Counted from the first letter of the stretch, positions 1 through 11,459 are shown. The stretch: 64,000 bases of DNA from Aphrocallistes beatrix (GCA_963281255.1 OY725489.1:1116001-1180000); one strand, 5' to 3'. The notes: generated by a model not told the origin, from the sequence alone. A program made the numbers and translations.

Positions 1-350
1 AGACTAGCTTTAAACGATTGACTTGGGTTTTTTGGGGTGTAGATTATGAATATCGTATTTTCGAAACTATATATTAAATATTTGTTTGTTAATGTTTCAA
101 TATATACATAAATTAAACAAATTTCGAAATGGATCAGTGGAAGTAATCAATATCACGCCGGTAGGGAGTCACTAAAATATTTGATACCTTCAGGTTTTCC
201 GCAGAGTGACACTTCGTAGCCAGTGCGGGCGTGAAACGTTGTTAACCCTGCTACCATGGCCTACTTAATACACGACCATATATGTTACCGAGAAGGCTTG
301 AAAATAGAAGACCAGTTTTAACACAGCCAAAATTTAATTATACCGATAAA
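1..350. repeat. Unoccupied copy of a dispersed repeat
   Basis: This stretch reappears at about 5088-6650, where it is interrupted by two insertions: a TA-flanked MITE at 5195-5670 and a Helitron at 5719-6424. Here the targets CAATATATACATAAATT (near 100) and GTAATCAATA/TCACG (near 145-156) are unbroken, so this copy serves as the empty-site reference for both. No coding potential is seen. Confidence 0.75.
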
Positions 351-469
351 TCAAAGTTCCCTTGAAAGCATTTGGGATTTTTCTATTTATAGTAGTAACC
401 CCAAACTTGTATGGCTTCCCTATTGAAAATGGCTTAAACCAGAAATGACACAACACATTCCTGTGGCAA

Positions 470-728
470 GCGTGAGTTTTAATTAAACGACCTCTGAAAA
501 TCACCAAATTTGTCACAAATATACCTTTTGCGCAACCATATGGTGACTAATCTAAATTTTAACAACAGATATGGATACTTTGACACCATATTTATATATG
601 CTAGTAATACATTCCTAAGCTCTATTGTGCATTGTTAATGATTTAAGGCAGCTCATGTATTAGTTCAACCATCTTCTATCGCATCCCTAGTCAAGTTACT
701 CTTGAGGCCTTATATACAGTAGGCCATA
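470..728. repeat. Half copy (one arm) of the foldback family
   Basis: Matches one arm of the palindrome at 60391-61470. Shared landmarks are the ACCAAATTTGTCACAAATAT stretch, TTGCGCAACCATATGGTGAC, a TTTATATATGCTRGTAATAC stretch, and a terminus close to GCCTTATATACAGTAGG. It directly abuts the full foldback at 729-1787. Confidence 0.65.
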
Positions 729-1787
729 GCCTACTCTAATAATGCCTCACAGTAAAATAACCAAGGATGCGGTAATAGCCGAATGGATTAATACACGATT
801 AGCCTAAAATCGTTAATCATGTAGGATAGGCATTAAGAATGTATTACGAGCATATATAAACATGGTATCAAAGTACATATATCCGTTGTCAAAATTTCGA
901 TTAGTCATCATATCATTGCGCAACAGGTCATTATATGGAGGATTTTGGCAATTTTTAAAGTTGTTTTAAGCCTACTTCTAAATGTTATTAAGGTATAATT
1001 TTTGTTTAGAACTAAGATTAGTACGAGTTGATCTGAAAAATTTAGAATTTTTCAGTGGAATGTTGTTACATTCCTGCGTTGCTATGGTAAAGCATTTTGA
1101 TCAGTTTGAGCCATATCCTGCAAACTGTAAGAACTAGGTCTTCAAATTTGATCGTATTTGATAAGCAATTGGCTACTTCCTATTAGGTAATAATACAAAT
1201 TTGACTTCTAAATTCACAGACTACAGAGTTATGCGACAATTTAGTGCTTTGGTCACATTCTTAAAATCAACCCATAACTCAAAACTCGTTGAATTTAGAA
1301 GTTAAAGTTGTATTATCACCTAATAGGAAGTAGTCCATTGCCTATCAAACACGATCAAATTTGGAGCTCTAATCATTACAGTTTGCATGAAATGGCCCAA
1401 ACTGACCAAAATGCTTGACCATAGCAACGTAGGAATGTAACAACATTCCATTGAAAATTTCTAAATTTTTCAAATCATCTTGTACTAATCTTGGTTCTAC
1501 ACAAAAATCACACCTTAATAGCATTTAGAAATAGGGTTAAAACAGCTTAGAAAATCGCTAAAATTGTCCTTAGAATGACCTGTTGCGGAATGATATGATG
1601 ACTAATCGAAATTTTTCCAACGGATATATGTACTTTGATACCATGTTTATATATGCTGGTAATACTTTCTTAATGCCTATTCTGCATGGTTAACGATTTT
1701 AGGTTAATCATGTATTAATCCATTCGGCTATTACTCATCCCTAGTCCATGATTTTCAGTCTACTGTGAGGCATTATTAGAGTAGGCT
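729..1787. mobile_element. Foldback (palindromic) element FB1
   Basis: Two ~520 bp arms are reverse complements with moderate divergence. The left end GCCTACTCTAATAATGCCTC (729) mirrors the right end at 1762-1787, with the centre near 1255. The same family makes the palindromes at 6529-7991 (related layout) and 60391-61470. No ORF encodes a transposase, so this is a non-autonomous element with very long inverted repeats. The divergence between arms makes it older than the 60 kb copy. Confidence 0.7.
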
Positions 1788-1794
1788 ATGAGTA

Positions 1795-2270
1795 GGCTAT
1801 GTGATGCTATATAAATGATCAATTACTCCCTGGATGCCTCAGAATGTTTAATTATTTCCAGTCTCTTAACTATTATACGTAGTTTCGCAGGAGAGAAGAT
1901 AATGCCGGCCATCACGATTATTTTAGAAGTTAGCCTACTTAGAATATTAAGAAAATTTACAAATTTGGTTAAATATTCTAGAATATATTTGTTTATATCA
2001 AATTATTGCCATATACTCGAAGTTGAATATTTGACCCAATTTAAAACTTATTCTAGAATGAGATTGTGTTTAATTTAAATTTAAAGCTTTAATAATCACC
2101 AAAGTACATTACTTATATCAAGGCAAAAATATCGAAAAGATACCCCAGTTTTCCACCAAATTTGTCAAGCAGTTATCATCCTGACATCCCACAAATGCAC
2201 CTGTGGTACTAAGTGAGTATAATCTGCCACTATAGTTACTTTCGCAATGAATGTCACTGTGTTGGAATTA
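1795..2270. repeat. Dispersed repeat, copy 1 (second copy at 8040-8330)
   Basis: Shares long runs in the same orientation with 8040-8330, for example CCAGTCTCTTAACTATTATA, TTTCGCAGGAGAGAAGATAA and GAAGTTAGCCTACTTAGAA. Copy 2 lacks an internal part. Each copy lies just after a foldback palindrome (FB1 and FB2), suggesting that foldback plus repeat duplicated as a unit. Open frames here are short and unconserved. Confidence 0.65.
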
Positions 2271-2428
2271 TTCACTTTGGTATCGCGGGGCATTTGTGGA
2301 ATGTCGCACTATATATGTATGTACCTTACTAATATTTCTTTAATGAATCGAATTATCAAGCAGACGTACGTGAGTACGTATATAGATATTATAACAGAAA
2401 AACTAAAATACGTGTATTATGCTACATA

Positions 2429-2861
2429 CAGGGTGTTTCAGCGATTGTACTCGTATCACGAAAATAATTTGAAATTACTAGGTAAATATTTTACTAATCA
2501 TCTTCCCCTTTTACGATGTTGTTGTTTAACACCCTCTGACATTTGTTTGACAAAAACATGGACAAGCTAGATGACAAACAAAAGAAGATCAAGATGGTGG
2601 AATTCTACCATAAAAATCAGTCCTATTCAAGACTACCCCACACTTCTAAGGTTTACCCGCCCAAAATGACTAAATCGGAAATGAGTTATCCCATATTGAT
2701 GATGTTTTGAAATAATTTACTTTTATTCCAACGGTTTGCTTCATTGTTTTTCATAAATGTCAAAGGATTTCCTTTCAAAAGCAACTAAAATAACTAAATT
2801 ATCTCAATCACAAATGAAATGAAAGCAATCTACTTTTGTGTGTAATCAATGAAACACCCTG
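2429..2861. mobile_element. Mariner-like deletion derivative with TA target duplication
   Basis: Termini are inverted repeats (CAGGGTGTTTCAGCGATT against CAGGGTGTTTCATTGATT) flanked by TA at 2427-2428 and 2862-2863. Around 2563-2630 a short frame reads MDKLDDKQKKIKMVEFYHK, like the N-terminus of mariner-type transposases; the rest of the gene is missing. The unoccupied site GCTACA-TA-CAGTAATATTT is visible 3' of the second TMEM104-like gene (15655-15673), so the element entered only copy 1 after the gene duplication. Confidence 0.8.
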
Positions 2862-2903
2862 TACAAGTAATATTTTGTAAGATATAAAGGATATTTTTAA
2901 TGT

Positions 2904-4553
2904 TTATAAGAGCGTAAAAATAACACTCACAAAAGCAAGACTGAAACAAATCAATGTAACAAAACTAACAATGATAAGAACTAGATTACTCGAGTACCAA
3001 CCGGAATAGGGAGTTCTGGCTTCTACGTAGAATAGGAATTGGTTCTTAAAAGCTGTCCTTCGAAGCAGAGGCGATTCGTAGTGTCGAGGAGACACTGGTT
3101 GATCTGAAATTTGATTCTCTGTTCCGATACTCACATCATGAGGTGTGAAGTGTTCAAATATTGTTGGTACATCTCCGCTATTTTCTAATTTCTGAACACA
3201 GAGACGTTTCGATTGGAACTGAAACAAAATGGGGAGTAAGTACATTGTTATAAATGCAAATAGTCCAGCGAATTTAAGTATTGTCACCAAGTTCGATATA
3301 AAAATACCTCCAATTAAGGGAGTAACTGCAAAAATGAATCGAAACAATATTTTTCCGATGCGACCTTTCCACGTTTTCTTAGCCTCAGACGTGTCACGAC
3401 ACATCAGCACTGAATATGCATTATTAGCCGTGGAGATTACTCTCAATGGATAAGCAGATATAATGTCTAGTGAGGGAAAAAAGATAATGAAGTAGGAGAT
3501 GATTCTCACTGCAATATTGCTGTTCGTTCCTGTGAAGTAATTCCAATCTAGAACAGCGTTCTCATTGGTGAGACTGAGAAATGCGAATGACACTAGAATA
3601 CCTATAAGTGTGTAGAAGCTCCACGTAGTGACAAAAGTCGCGATTAGCATAGCTTTCAAATGTTTCTTGGGCATTACAGGGTGCGTAAATGAGGAAATTC
3701 CTTGGTGTAGAGCTTGTGCATAGACTAGGACAGGGATGGTCACCAACCACCACTTTACATTAAACCTTGACAACAGTTGTGTACTTGTGGCATTTGTGTA
3801 TTTGAGTTCAAGGGGGAGAGTAGTGTTCGAATTCAGACCATTATGGATAACGATGTAAGTTGAAAATAAAATGATTGAAAAGACTGAAATGAATCTTAAA
3901 ATGGAAAACATTGCCTGAATGTATTTCTGCTCGTTCAATTCTAACAGAGAAAGGGATATGACTATAACTCCGAACACAGAGACACAAACCTGATACCAGT
4001 GATAGCAACGCATGTCCGCAGGGAAGTACTGCATGGTGAAGTCTCTCTCATGACACTGTGCAATCCCTGATGTATTCACTGGTATGTTGGTGGACCATGA
4101 TGTCCCCACCACTGCCACAGTATCCCATATGGATGAATAGAATGTCATAACGATAAAGAAAATAATCTTGAAAGTCTTACCGAACATTATTTCACATAGT
4201 TCTGTCATTTCGAACTTTCGTTTGGTTGAGATGAAGTAGAGATGTTCTTGAATGGCAGTGTTATTCTCTGAATCATCATTCAATAAGTATTCTCCTTCAT
4301 TCCCTGATCGTAGCTTGTGCAGAACTTGAGCTCTTGCTAGAATCTCCAACATCCACAAAGCAGTAATACATCCACACACGGATAGTATTGTCAGTGAAGC
4401 AATGCTAGGAAGTATCCCAGCGTGATAAAATGTGAATGGTATCCCAAGAAATCCTGTCCCCATGATGTAGTTCAAGCTGTAGAAGTAGCCAATGACGGCA
4501 TTGAACTGATTCGGTGCTAATGTTCTGTCACGTAGAGTGTTAGAAGCAGCCAT
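2904..4553 (-). CDS. TMEM104-like: TMEM104-like AAAP-type membrane transporter, copy 1
   Basis: Encodes 549 residues from an ATG that sits at the same place in both paralogues, with no intron. Hydrophobic segments suggest ~10-11 membrane helices. The first (about residues 18-48) carries the glycine-rich MGTGFLGIPFTF motif typical of the amino acid/auxin permease (AAAP/APC) fold. A charged cytoplasmic loop (about 75-115) is followed by FEMTELCEIMFG. Luminal or extracellular loops carry NTS, NTT and NAT glycosylation sequons. KYIQAMFSILRF and the HPVMPKKHLKAM stretch resemble matching parts of vertebrate TMEM104 (about 500 residues). The substrate is not predictable. It is 93-95% identical by eye to 15709-17361; the greatest difference is a soluble loop before the last helix (about residues 470-505), where this copy reads GDVPTIFEHFTPHDVSIGT. 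No disabling change is seen. Confidence 0.85.
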   Translation of the reverse strand: MAASNTLRDRTLAPNQFNAVIGYFYSLNYIMGTGFLGIPFTFYHAGILPSIASLTILSVCGCITALWMLEILARAQVLHKLRSGNEGEYLLNDDSENNTAIQEHLYFISTKRKFEMTELCEIMFGKTFKIIFFIVMTFYSSIWDTVAVVGTSWSTNIPVNTSGIAQCHERDFTMQYFPADMRCYHWYQVCVSVFGVIVISLSLLELNEQKYIQAMFSILRFISVFSIILFSTYIVIHNGLNSNTTLPLELKYTNATSTQLLSRFNVKWWLVTIPVLVYAQALHQGISSFTHPVMPKKHLKAMLIATFVTTWSFYTLIGILVSFAFLSLTNENAVLDWNYFTGTNSNIAVRIISYFIIFFPSLDIISAYPLRVISTANNAYSVLMCRDTSEAKKTWKGRIGKILFRFIFAVTPLIGGIFISNLVTILKFAGLFAFITMYLLPILFQFQSKRLCVQKLENSGDVPTIFEHFTPHDVSIGTENQISDQPVSPRHYESPLLRRTAFKNQFLFYVEARTPYSGWYSSNLVLIIVSFVTLICFSLAFVSVIFTLL

Positions 4554-5087
4554 TTTTTCGTAACGCTCCTAACCAATAATTACTCTTGAGAACTATTTGT
4601 GCCTATAGATCTTTTCATTTTTGTTTATACAAGTAAATGGGCTGTGAGACTATAGAGTTCAACAAGCTATTGTGACGACAGATACTTCAAGAAATTAGCA
4701 ACCTGATATGGTATCTCTTTCAATTCTGAGAACTTAGAATAAGATACAATGAATCATGTTTGATATGACGAGGGTCAATATGTACGCACTTGTATAGTAT
4801 AACTTAAATCGTTAATTAATTTAGTTCTGTAAAAATAAAATTGAATACACATCATTAATACCAAGACACTAATTTAATTTGAAAAATATCTTACAGTAAA
4901 TGTTTAGCCGGGCGGCCATAAATATTGGCACGGCCATGGCCGGACAAATATTTCGGCGGGTTAGGTCAAATATATTAGTTCAGCTTGACCGGACCGAATT
5001 GACTAGTCAAAAAATGGTTGGAAATCAAAAATCCATGGGTTTTCATCATAGAAAGTTTGATGAGGTGAATATTGATTCATAACTCGA
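4554..5087. other. TMEM104-like upstream region, copy 1
   Basis: Roughly 4554-4745 is shared with the upstream of copy 2 (17362-17570), including GTGCCTATAGATCT and GAAATTAGCA. This marks the duplicated segment and probably contains the promoter; no clear TATA box is seen. At 4900-5080 lies a G+C-richer stretch with repeated GGCCGGACAAATATTT-like words and no convincing gene. Confidence 0.5.
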
Positions 5088-5194
5088 GACTAGCTTTAAA
5101 CGGTTGACCTGGTTGTTTTTTGGGTGTAGATTCCGAATATCGTATTTTCGAAACTATATGCTGAATAATTTGTTTGTTTTTGTTTCAATATATA

Positions 5195-5670
5195 CAGTGC
5201 CCGGACAAAAGTATTCGACCACCGCAGAAACCTCCATACAAATAGTATTAAAGTGGATCTGTACATAAAGGAATATGTACTCAAACTGTTAGAAATACTC
5301 TATTTTTTATTTCTAATTCCTAATCTACACATTCTAATTACTCATAATTGAGATCCTCAACTCAATTAGTAACTCCTAAAATTATAAATATCTACCTTTG
5401 ATACTTTATGTTACTTGTCCCGAGTCACAGCCATTATATATGATGGCGATTAGTGACACAAAATGACAGAAGTTGATAATTTTCTACATGAGAATTAGTA
5501 TTTGTATTGAAAGTTTCAAAAATAGTAATTCGGATGTGTAGTTTACGAATCTGAAATCAAAAATAGAATACATCTTCTGTTTGATTACATATTCCATTAT
5601 GAATAGATCCACTTTAATACTATTTGTATGGAGGTTTTCGTGGTGGTCGAATACTTTTGTCCGGGTAGTG
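5195..5670. mobile_element. Tc1/mariner-type MITE with exact TA target duplication
   Basis: The ends are inverted repeats starting CAGTGCCCGGACAAAAG and CACTACCCGGACAAAAG and continuing for tens of bases, flanked by TA at 5193-5194 and 5671-5672. Removing the element plus one TA restores CAATATATACATAAATT, exactly the unoccupied repeat copy near position 100. No transposase remains. Confidence 0.92.
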
Positions 5671-5718
5671 TACATAAATTAAACAAATTTCAAAATTGAT
5701 CAGTGGAAGTAATCAATA

Positions 5719-6424
5719 CAAGCACGCTTCGCTTGCTTTGGAGTTACTCAATCTAACATATTTTGGGATTTTTTCCTTTATGTAAATATTTTAAACAAAG
5801 GTCAACGAAGAATTTATCATATCGATCTGAAAATATGATATTTGAAATCTACACCCCTAAAAACCCATGTCAACCGTAGGAAGCTAGTCTCTAGCCTATT
5901 TTTGTAATTTGTTTACTTTATGTATCTATTGTAAACAAAAGTAAAATAATTCATCATATCGATCTGAAAATATGATATTCGAAATCTACACCCCTAAAAA
6001 CCCCATGTCACCCGTTGGAAGCTAGTCTCTAGCATTATTTTCAAAATTCATCAAATGGTGTGAAAATATGTATATAAAATATGCAGATAATCTTTTTTAT
6101 TGCCAAATACTATAATGCATTTAAGATATCAAACATAAGTTGTGGCTTTGAAATATTAATAACAATGACGATCTATTGTAGTGTCGTACAATGGTTTCTA
6201 TTGTGATAGTGTAGTCATTTATTTTGTATAGAAAAGGTGCGAAAAATTGTTTTCCATTTTTTTTGCAGAGATGTGAAAATTTCGCTTAGATCTTAGAACT
6301 TAATCGTAGTCATATCATTTGACGCCTACATGCCAATTTCACACCTTTATGACTTCCCAATTCTTTAATCAATTCGGACAAACACAAAAATAAAAACAAA
6401 ATCCTAGCATTTTAATATATAAGA
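5719..6424 (-). mobile_element. Helitron-like element H1 (non-autonomous)
   Basis: Read on the minus strand it starts TCTTATATATTAAAATGC and ends GCGAAGCGTGCTTG, lying between A (5718) and T (6425). The empty site CAATA/TCACG occurs near 151-156. TC at the 5' end, a G+C-rich potential hairpin at the 3' end and insertion between A and T without target duplication are Helitron hallmarks; the 3' tetranucleotide is CTTG rather than the usual CTRR. Its first ~285 bases match 63715-64000. It contains no Rep/helicase ORF. Confidence 0.85.
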
Positions 6425-6528
6425 TTAGGCACCTGTAGGGAGCTACTGAAATATTTGATACCCTCAGGCTTTCCACAGAGCGACACTGCAGGCCAGTGCG
6501 GGAACGTAATGTTGATAACCCTGCTACC

Positions 6529-7991
6529 ATGGCCTACTTAATATACACACGGCCGTGTATATCACCGAGAAGGCCTGAAAAATAGAAGGCCAGTTTTAAC
6601 ACAGTCAAAATTTAACTAGTCCGATAAATCAAAAACCGTATACGATATACCTTTGAAATGTATTATTACCATATACGTACAAAAATTATGTCAGAGTATT
6701 CAATTCAACTGTCGAAAGTTCGATATGTCATCATATGATTGCGCAATAGGCTCTTTTTAGATCGAAAAATACTGCTCTTCTAGCTCATTTAAAACATCGT
6801 TATCTGCATTTCTAATGCTTGATTTTTTAATAGAACAACAATAGGAAGGCCTCAATCCAAAAATCTGAAAATTTTAATTGGAATTTCATACATTCCTCAG
6901 TTGCTATGGGATCAAAAGATTTAATGTTTAAGCCATAACTCACAAAGTATAGATCGTTGACACTAAGAAATTGTACCATTCAATCCGCAAACCAGGGATT
7001 TACTTGCAAAAGGTAGTAAGTAAATATTCTGGATGGCGAGCAAAAAAAAGTAGCAAGTAAATTTCCCGGACACCTGATGAAATGGACATGTTAAATTAAG
7101 AAAATTATGTTTCTAAAATACTCAAATATTCCTGCAAAGCCCCTCGATGCGCCCTCGTTTCTGTCATATATTGTACAATCAATAATTACTTCTCCTCACG
7201 TCAACTAAATGTCGGTCAAAAAATAAGTAGCAAGTAAAAAAAAAGTAGTGAGTGAGTAAAACTAAATCTAAAATGGAGGAAAAAATAAAGTAGCAAGTAA
7301 ACGGTTGGCAAAAAAAACAACGTACAACTCTTTTTTTGCCAGTTCTGGAATCCCTGCCGCAAACTATTACTTCCTATATGATAATAATACTGTTCACGTT
7401 CTATTTTCAATATTTAGAGGTATCTAGGATTTTGTCACACCTCATTACTTCTCTATAGATCATGATAAAATTCTAGATAACTCAGAAAATATTGAAAATA
7501 AACATGTGAACAGTATCATTATCATATAGGGAGCAATCGTATACGGATTGAATACTAGAATTTCTTAGTGTCTACGATCTATATTTTTTGAGTTATGGCT
7601 TAAACATTGAACTATTTGTTTCCTTAGCAACTGAGGGATGCATAGCCATTCCAATTAAGATTCCCGGACTGTTCAGTTTAAGGTCTTCCTATTGTTGTTC
7701 TATATAAAAATCAAGCATTAGAAATGAAGATAACGATGTTTTAAATGAGCTAGAGAGCAGTATTTTTCGCTATAAAAAGAGTCTATTGCGCAATCACATG
7801 ATGACATATCGAACTTTTGACAGCTGAATTGGATACTCTGATATAATTTTTGTATATGGCAATACTACATTTCAAAGGTATATCGTACACGGTTTTTGAT
7901 TTATCGGACTAATTAAAGACTGTGTTAAAACTGGCCTTCTATTTTTCAGGCCTTCTCGGTGACATACACGGTCGTGTGTTAAGTAGGCCAT
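6529..7991. mobile_element. Foldback (palindromic) element FB2
   Basis: Long inverted arms (left end CATGGCCTACTTAATA near 6529, mirrored at 7979-7991) include the GGCCTGAAAAATAGAAGGCC stretch and a TTTGAAATGTAKTATT stretch. Arms are ~460 bp and ~630 bp; a hAT-type element at 6993-7356 interrupts the central region. The outer part continues the repeat at 155-350. No transposase gene is present. Confidence 0.75.
6993..7356. mobile_element. hAT-type MITE with perfect 8-bp target duplication
   Basis: Begins CAGGGATT and ends AATCCCTG, flanked on both sides by CCGCAAAC (6985-6992 and 7357-7364). The interior holds repeats of AAGTAGCAAGTAAA and poly-A/T runs, with no transposase. It sits inside FB2, so it is younger than that palindrome. 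Confidence 0.9.
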
Positions 7992-8039
7992 GCTGCTACG
8001 CAAGTGTACGAAGTACGTTTATAATTATGAAATGGATGC

Positions 8040-8330
8040 TGTACATTGTATATGTTATATAAATGATTAATAACATCCTGGATGCCTCGGAATGTTTACT
8101 TATTTCCAGTCTCTTAACTATTATAGTTTCGCAGGAGAGAAGATAAGGCCGGCCATCGCGATTATTTTAGAAGTTAGCCTACTTAGAAAATTAAGAAAAT
8201 TACAAATTTGATTAAATATTCTAGGATATACGCGTATTTTGGTACATTATTGCACCTGCGATACTAAGTGAGTATAGTCTGCCATAATAATTACTTTCGC
8301 AATAAATGTCACTGTGCTAGATTATATTCA
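8040..8330. repeat. Dispersed repeat, copy 2
   Basis: Second copy of 1795-2270 in the same orientation; it lacks about 100 bases present in copy 1 between ATATTCTAG and the GATACTAAGTGAGTATA part. Immediately downstream, ATTCATTTTTACTG is repeated about three times (8325-8390). Confidence 0.6.
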
Positions 8331-8443
8331 TTTTTTCATTTTATTCATTTTTACTGTTTTATTCATTTTTACTGTATTCATTTTTACTGTTACTAATATT
8401 TCTTTGATGAATCGTATTATCAAGCAGTCTACGTAGTATCTTA

Positions 8444-9204
8444 TCTTATATATTAAAACGCAATGGTTTTTTGTTTGTTTGTCCAGAATTGATTGAGGAA
8501 CTGGGAGGTGCTAGAAATGTGAAATTTGGGACACAGGTAAATAATAATGAATCTACGATTAATTTCGAAGATCTAAGCGAAATCTTCACACCTCGCCGAG
8601 ATAGGTGACAAATTGTGCTGACCAATCAAATTCGTTTCTTTTATAATGCAAATACATTGGGATCAAATAGTAGTTACTTATGCATACAATCAAAAGGACC
8701 ATTTGTGATTGAAATTCATTGGTTCATGTGAGAACCAAATTTTTATCAGACTCTTATAATGCGATTTACATGATTCTAAATCATATAAATGATTGAATAC
8801 AGTTATTTTGAGTCTAAATTTGATTGTTAAAAGTTATTTTATGATCGAATTGATTGATCATAGCATATAACACACTTTAATTGTTGTTAATGACATGGAC
8901 TGAAATTGGTTGATTAATCACGTATAATAATCTTTAGTAATGTGAACTTTGTGGATTCAAATTGACCTTACATTCTTATTTATTTTAGTTTACTTAATAC
9001 GAAGTAAATTCTATTCATCACGAACCTTAATTTCTGCTACAGTTCTGATTTCATTAATGTTACTGAATACAAATGGCAATTCAGCATACTTAGTAGAGAA
9101 CAATTAAGCGACGTATTGTTTTTTTAATATCCCCAAGCGCTCACTGGGTAACTATGCGGACACGCAGTTTGCGCAAGCCGCGCAGCGCAAGCAAGCGAAG
9201 CGTT
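8444..9204 (+). mobile_element. Helitron-like element H5, 3' end degraded
   Basis: Starts A/TCTTATATATTAAAACGC and shares its first ~280 bases with H6 (18336-18934), including CACACCTCGCCGAGATAGGT and TGTGCTGACCAATCAAATTC. The 3' region has the family's GCGCAGCGCAAGCAAGCGAAGCG, but the final GCGCTTG is replaced by GTTTTCG. No coding capacity. Confidence 0.75.
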
Positions 9205-9229
9205 TTCGTAATGATATAATTTCCCGTCA

Positions 9230-9605
9230 TAAAAAAATTTGAGCATAATGTTAATTTCCCGTCATGAAAAGTTTGAACATAATGTATCGAAATCATAGAT
9301 TTTGATCAGAATTTGAGTGGGATTTTGATCAGAAAAACAACTGTGGAATTTGATCAGAAAATACGGATTTTGATCAGAATTTTGAAGGAGATTAAGATCA
9401 GAATTTCGTAGTCGGATTATGATCAGAAATGTAGGAATATGATCAGAAATGTGTGGAATAAGATCAGAATTGGCAATTTTGGAACAGAAATTTACATTCT
9501 GATCCAATTCCATCAACATTGGAGGAATTTGATCAGAAAAATGGGATTGTGATCAGAAGAGTGGGATTTTGATCAGAAATGTCGGGTTATGATCAGAAAT
9601 TGTGA
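9230..9605. repeat. GATCAGAA minisatellite, array 1
   Basis: About fifteen irregular units of ~20-30 bases share the core GATCAGAA. It is introduced by TTGAGCATAATG words, as at 15320. The array is the mirror image of 14860-15300. Any reading frame through it is a product of the repeat. Confidence 0.8.
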
Positions 9606-9615
9606 GCTATTAAAA

Positions 9616-9704
9616 TCGACGAGGCGCATGCGCCTCACCGACGAGGCGCATGCGCTTCACCGACGAGGCGCATGCGCCTCAACGACGAGGCGCATGCGCC
9701 TGAG
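9616..9704. repeat. GCATGCGCC minisatellite, four units
   Basis: Four ~22 bp units of GACGAGGCGCATGCGCCTCAC, each containing a GGCGCATGCGCC palindrome. A single unit survives at the mirror position (12787-12812). It is G+C-rich in an A+T-rich surrounding. Confidence 0.85.
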
Positions 9705-9963
9705 ATTTTAATACTATTCAAGAATTAATAGGCTTTTCATTGTAAATACTACAAATTTAATTCATATTCTAACATTTACGATAATACTTTATAGAATTGT
9801 ATTTGTATTATTAATGGCAGAAGGAGCTTCTTCATTCTTAGAAGTGGATCCGCTAAAAAACGTAAAATTGATGATCCCGAAGCTAAATTACCAACACAGA
9901 TGCAGCCTCTAAATTTTCCAATCAATACGACTACATCTTTAAACAAGAACAGTGTAATACAAG

Positions 9964-10440
9964 CAGGGGTGTAGTGCTTAAATTTCTTTTGGGGGAGCGC
10001 TTATAAAAGAATATAATATATTCTTTTATAAGCGCTCCCCCAAAAGAAATCTTTTCGCTTTTTCGGACATATGAAGAGAGGCTTAGAGAGCTATGTCGCG
10101 CGAAAACGTTGCAAAAAGTGTAATTGTCCCGCTTTTTCAGCCTACAGGTATAATACAAATATACGATGTCCCGCGATATAACTCAATGTCCCGCTAAAAG
10201 TACTATTTATGTCCAGTTATTTTGCATGCAGAGAGGTTGGCATGTATGCTTTCAGTACATTATAAAACAGTCGACTCCTCAATCCATTCTTGCCAAACGA
10301 TTCTATAGGTAATAACAATCGTCAAGTTAAAGTGAGGGAGCACCGATCCCCCTTAAATTTGTAGTGAGGGAACACCGCTCCCCCTTGAATTTGTAGTGGG
10401 GGAGCGCTGCTCCCCCCGCTCCCCCTACACTACACCCCTG
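9964..10440. mobile_element. hAT-type MITE with perfect 8-bp target duplication, nested in P1
   Basis: The ends are CAGGGGTGTAGTG and its reverse complement, flanked by AATACAAG at 9956-9963 and 10441-10448. The interior includes a ~55 bp palindrome around TATAATATATTCTTTTATA and several GGGGGAGCGCT words. The mirror arm (near 12522) reads straight through GTGTAATACAAGTTAAT, the empty site. No transposase. Confidence 0.93.
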
Positions 10441-10462
10441 AATACAAGTTAATTTTCCATTT

Positions 10463-10871
10463 CAGTGTTGCCATATGAGTTGTTTGACATGTTCATGTCA
10501 CATAGTACCTTCAAATTTTCATGCAAAATTCATGCCAAGTGTGAAAAGTTCAAAGTTCTTGCCATGCTCATACCAGAAGTAGAAATATATTATCATCCAA
10601 ATTATATTTCAAGTTATCAAAAATACACCAGTGCATGAAATTCTGATTGATATAAACATAATATGGATACTCAAGTTTTAGTTGAGGTTATTTATCAATA
10701 TAGACCCGTTTGATATTGACAAGATGAAACGATAATGAATTCATAAAATGACAATTCACCTAACTGAAAAAGTTCATGCCAAGTTCTGGTTCATGCTATT
10801 TTCATGCCACAACTCAAAAGTTCATGAAAATGGTCAAATCTATGAACTTTGTTCATGATATGGTTACACTG
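10463..10871. mobile_element. hAT-like MITE rich in TTCATG, nested in P1
   Basis: Inverted ends CAGTGTTGCCATA / CAGTGTAACCATA. Flanks TTCCATTT and ATTCATTT are a degraded 8-bp target duplication (6 of 8 match); the mirror arm carries the uninterrupted TTAATAATTCATTT. The interior repeats TTCATGCCA-like words on both strands. No ORF. Confidence 0.75.
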
Positions 10872-11459
10872 ATTCATTTAATGTAGTCAACTCGGTCGGT
10901 AATTAGTACTGATCGAACAATGACATATCATTCACAGATGATCTAACAGAGATATTAGAATTGGTCACCAACAGGGTTGGTAGATTTAATCCACCCCTGG
11001 GTTAAATCCAGGTTTAAACCGGGTTGGGCAAAACCCCCTTTTGTGGGTTAAGCCTCATTATTATAAGCGAATCAACTTTATCAAGTCATATCCATTTTAG
11101 TATAACCTAGAGAATCAATATTCTGTCAATATCTAATTAACAATGTAGTTAGTACCATAATAATTGGAATTCTTAAAAATCTAAGAATAAATAGGAATTC
11201 ATAGAATTTATAATCATTTCAGATGTTTCTACGGAAACTAACTATAATGCCTGACTAATTAATGAGGGTTTTTCTATACAGCAACCTACGTTGCTACATA
11301 GAACACCTCGAGCAGCCTAGATTGCTAGAAATGTGCTAGCAACCTAGGTTACTCTGTGCTTAGTATGTAGCAGCCTATGAGAAATAGTATTACCGCTTTT
11401 ATTCATAGATTAATATTATTATTAATCGGTATACCGGGGTTTTTTTCATTAAATTTTCA

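Noticed and set aside
1815..2570. ORFs of 87 and 107 codons
   Set aside because: Lie across the dispersed repeat and the mariner remnant; the copy at 8040 does not preserve the frame.
2904..4553. Retroposed copy of a TMEM104-like mRNA as the origin of one of the pair
   Set aside because: Upstream and downstream non-transcribed flanks are shared by both copies, so the pair arose by DNA duplication; an older retroposition of their ancestor remains possible.
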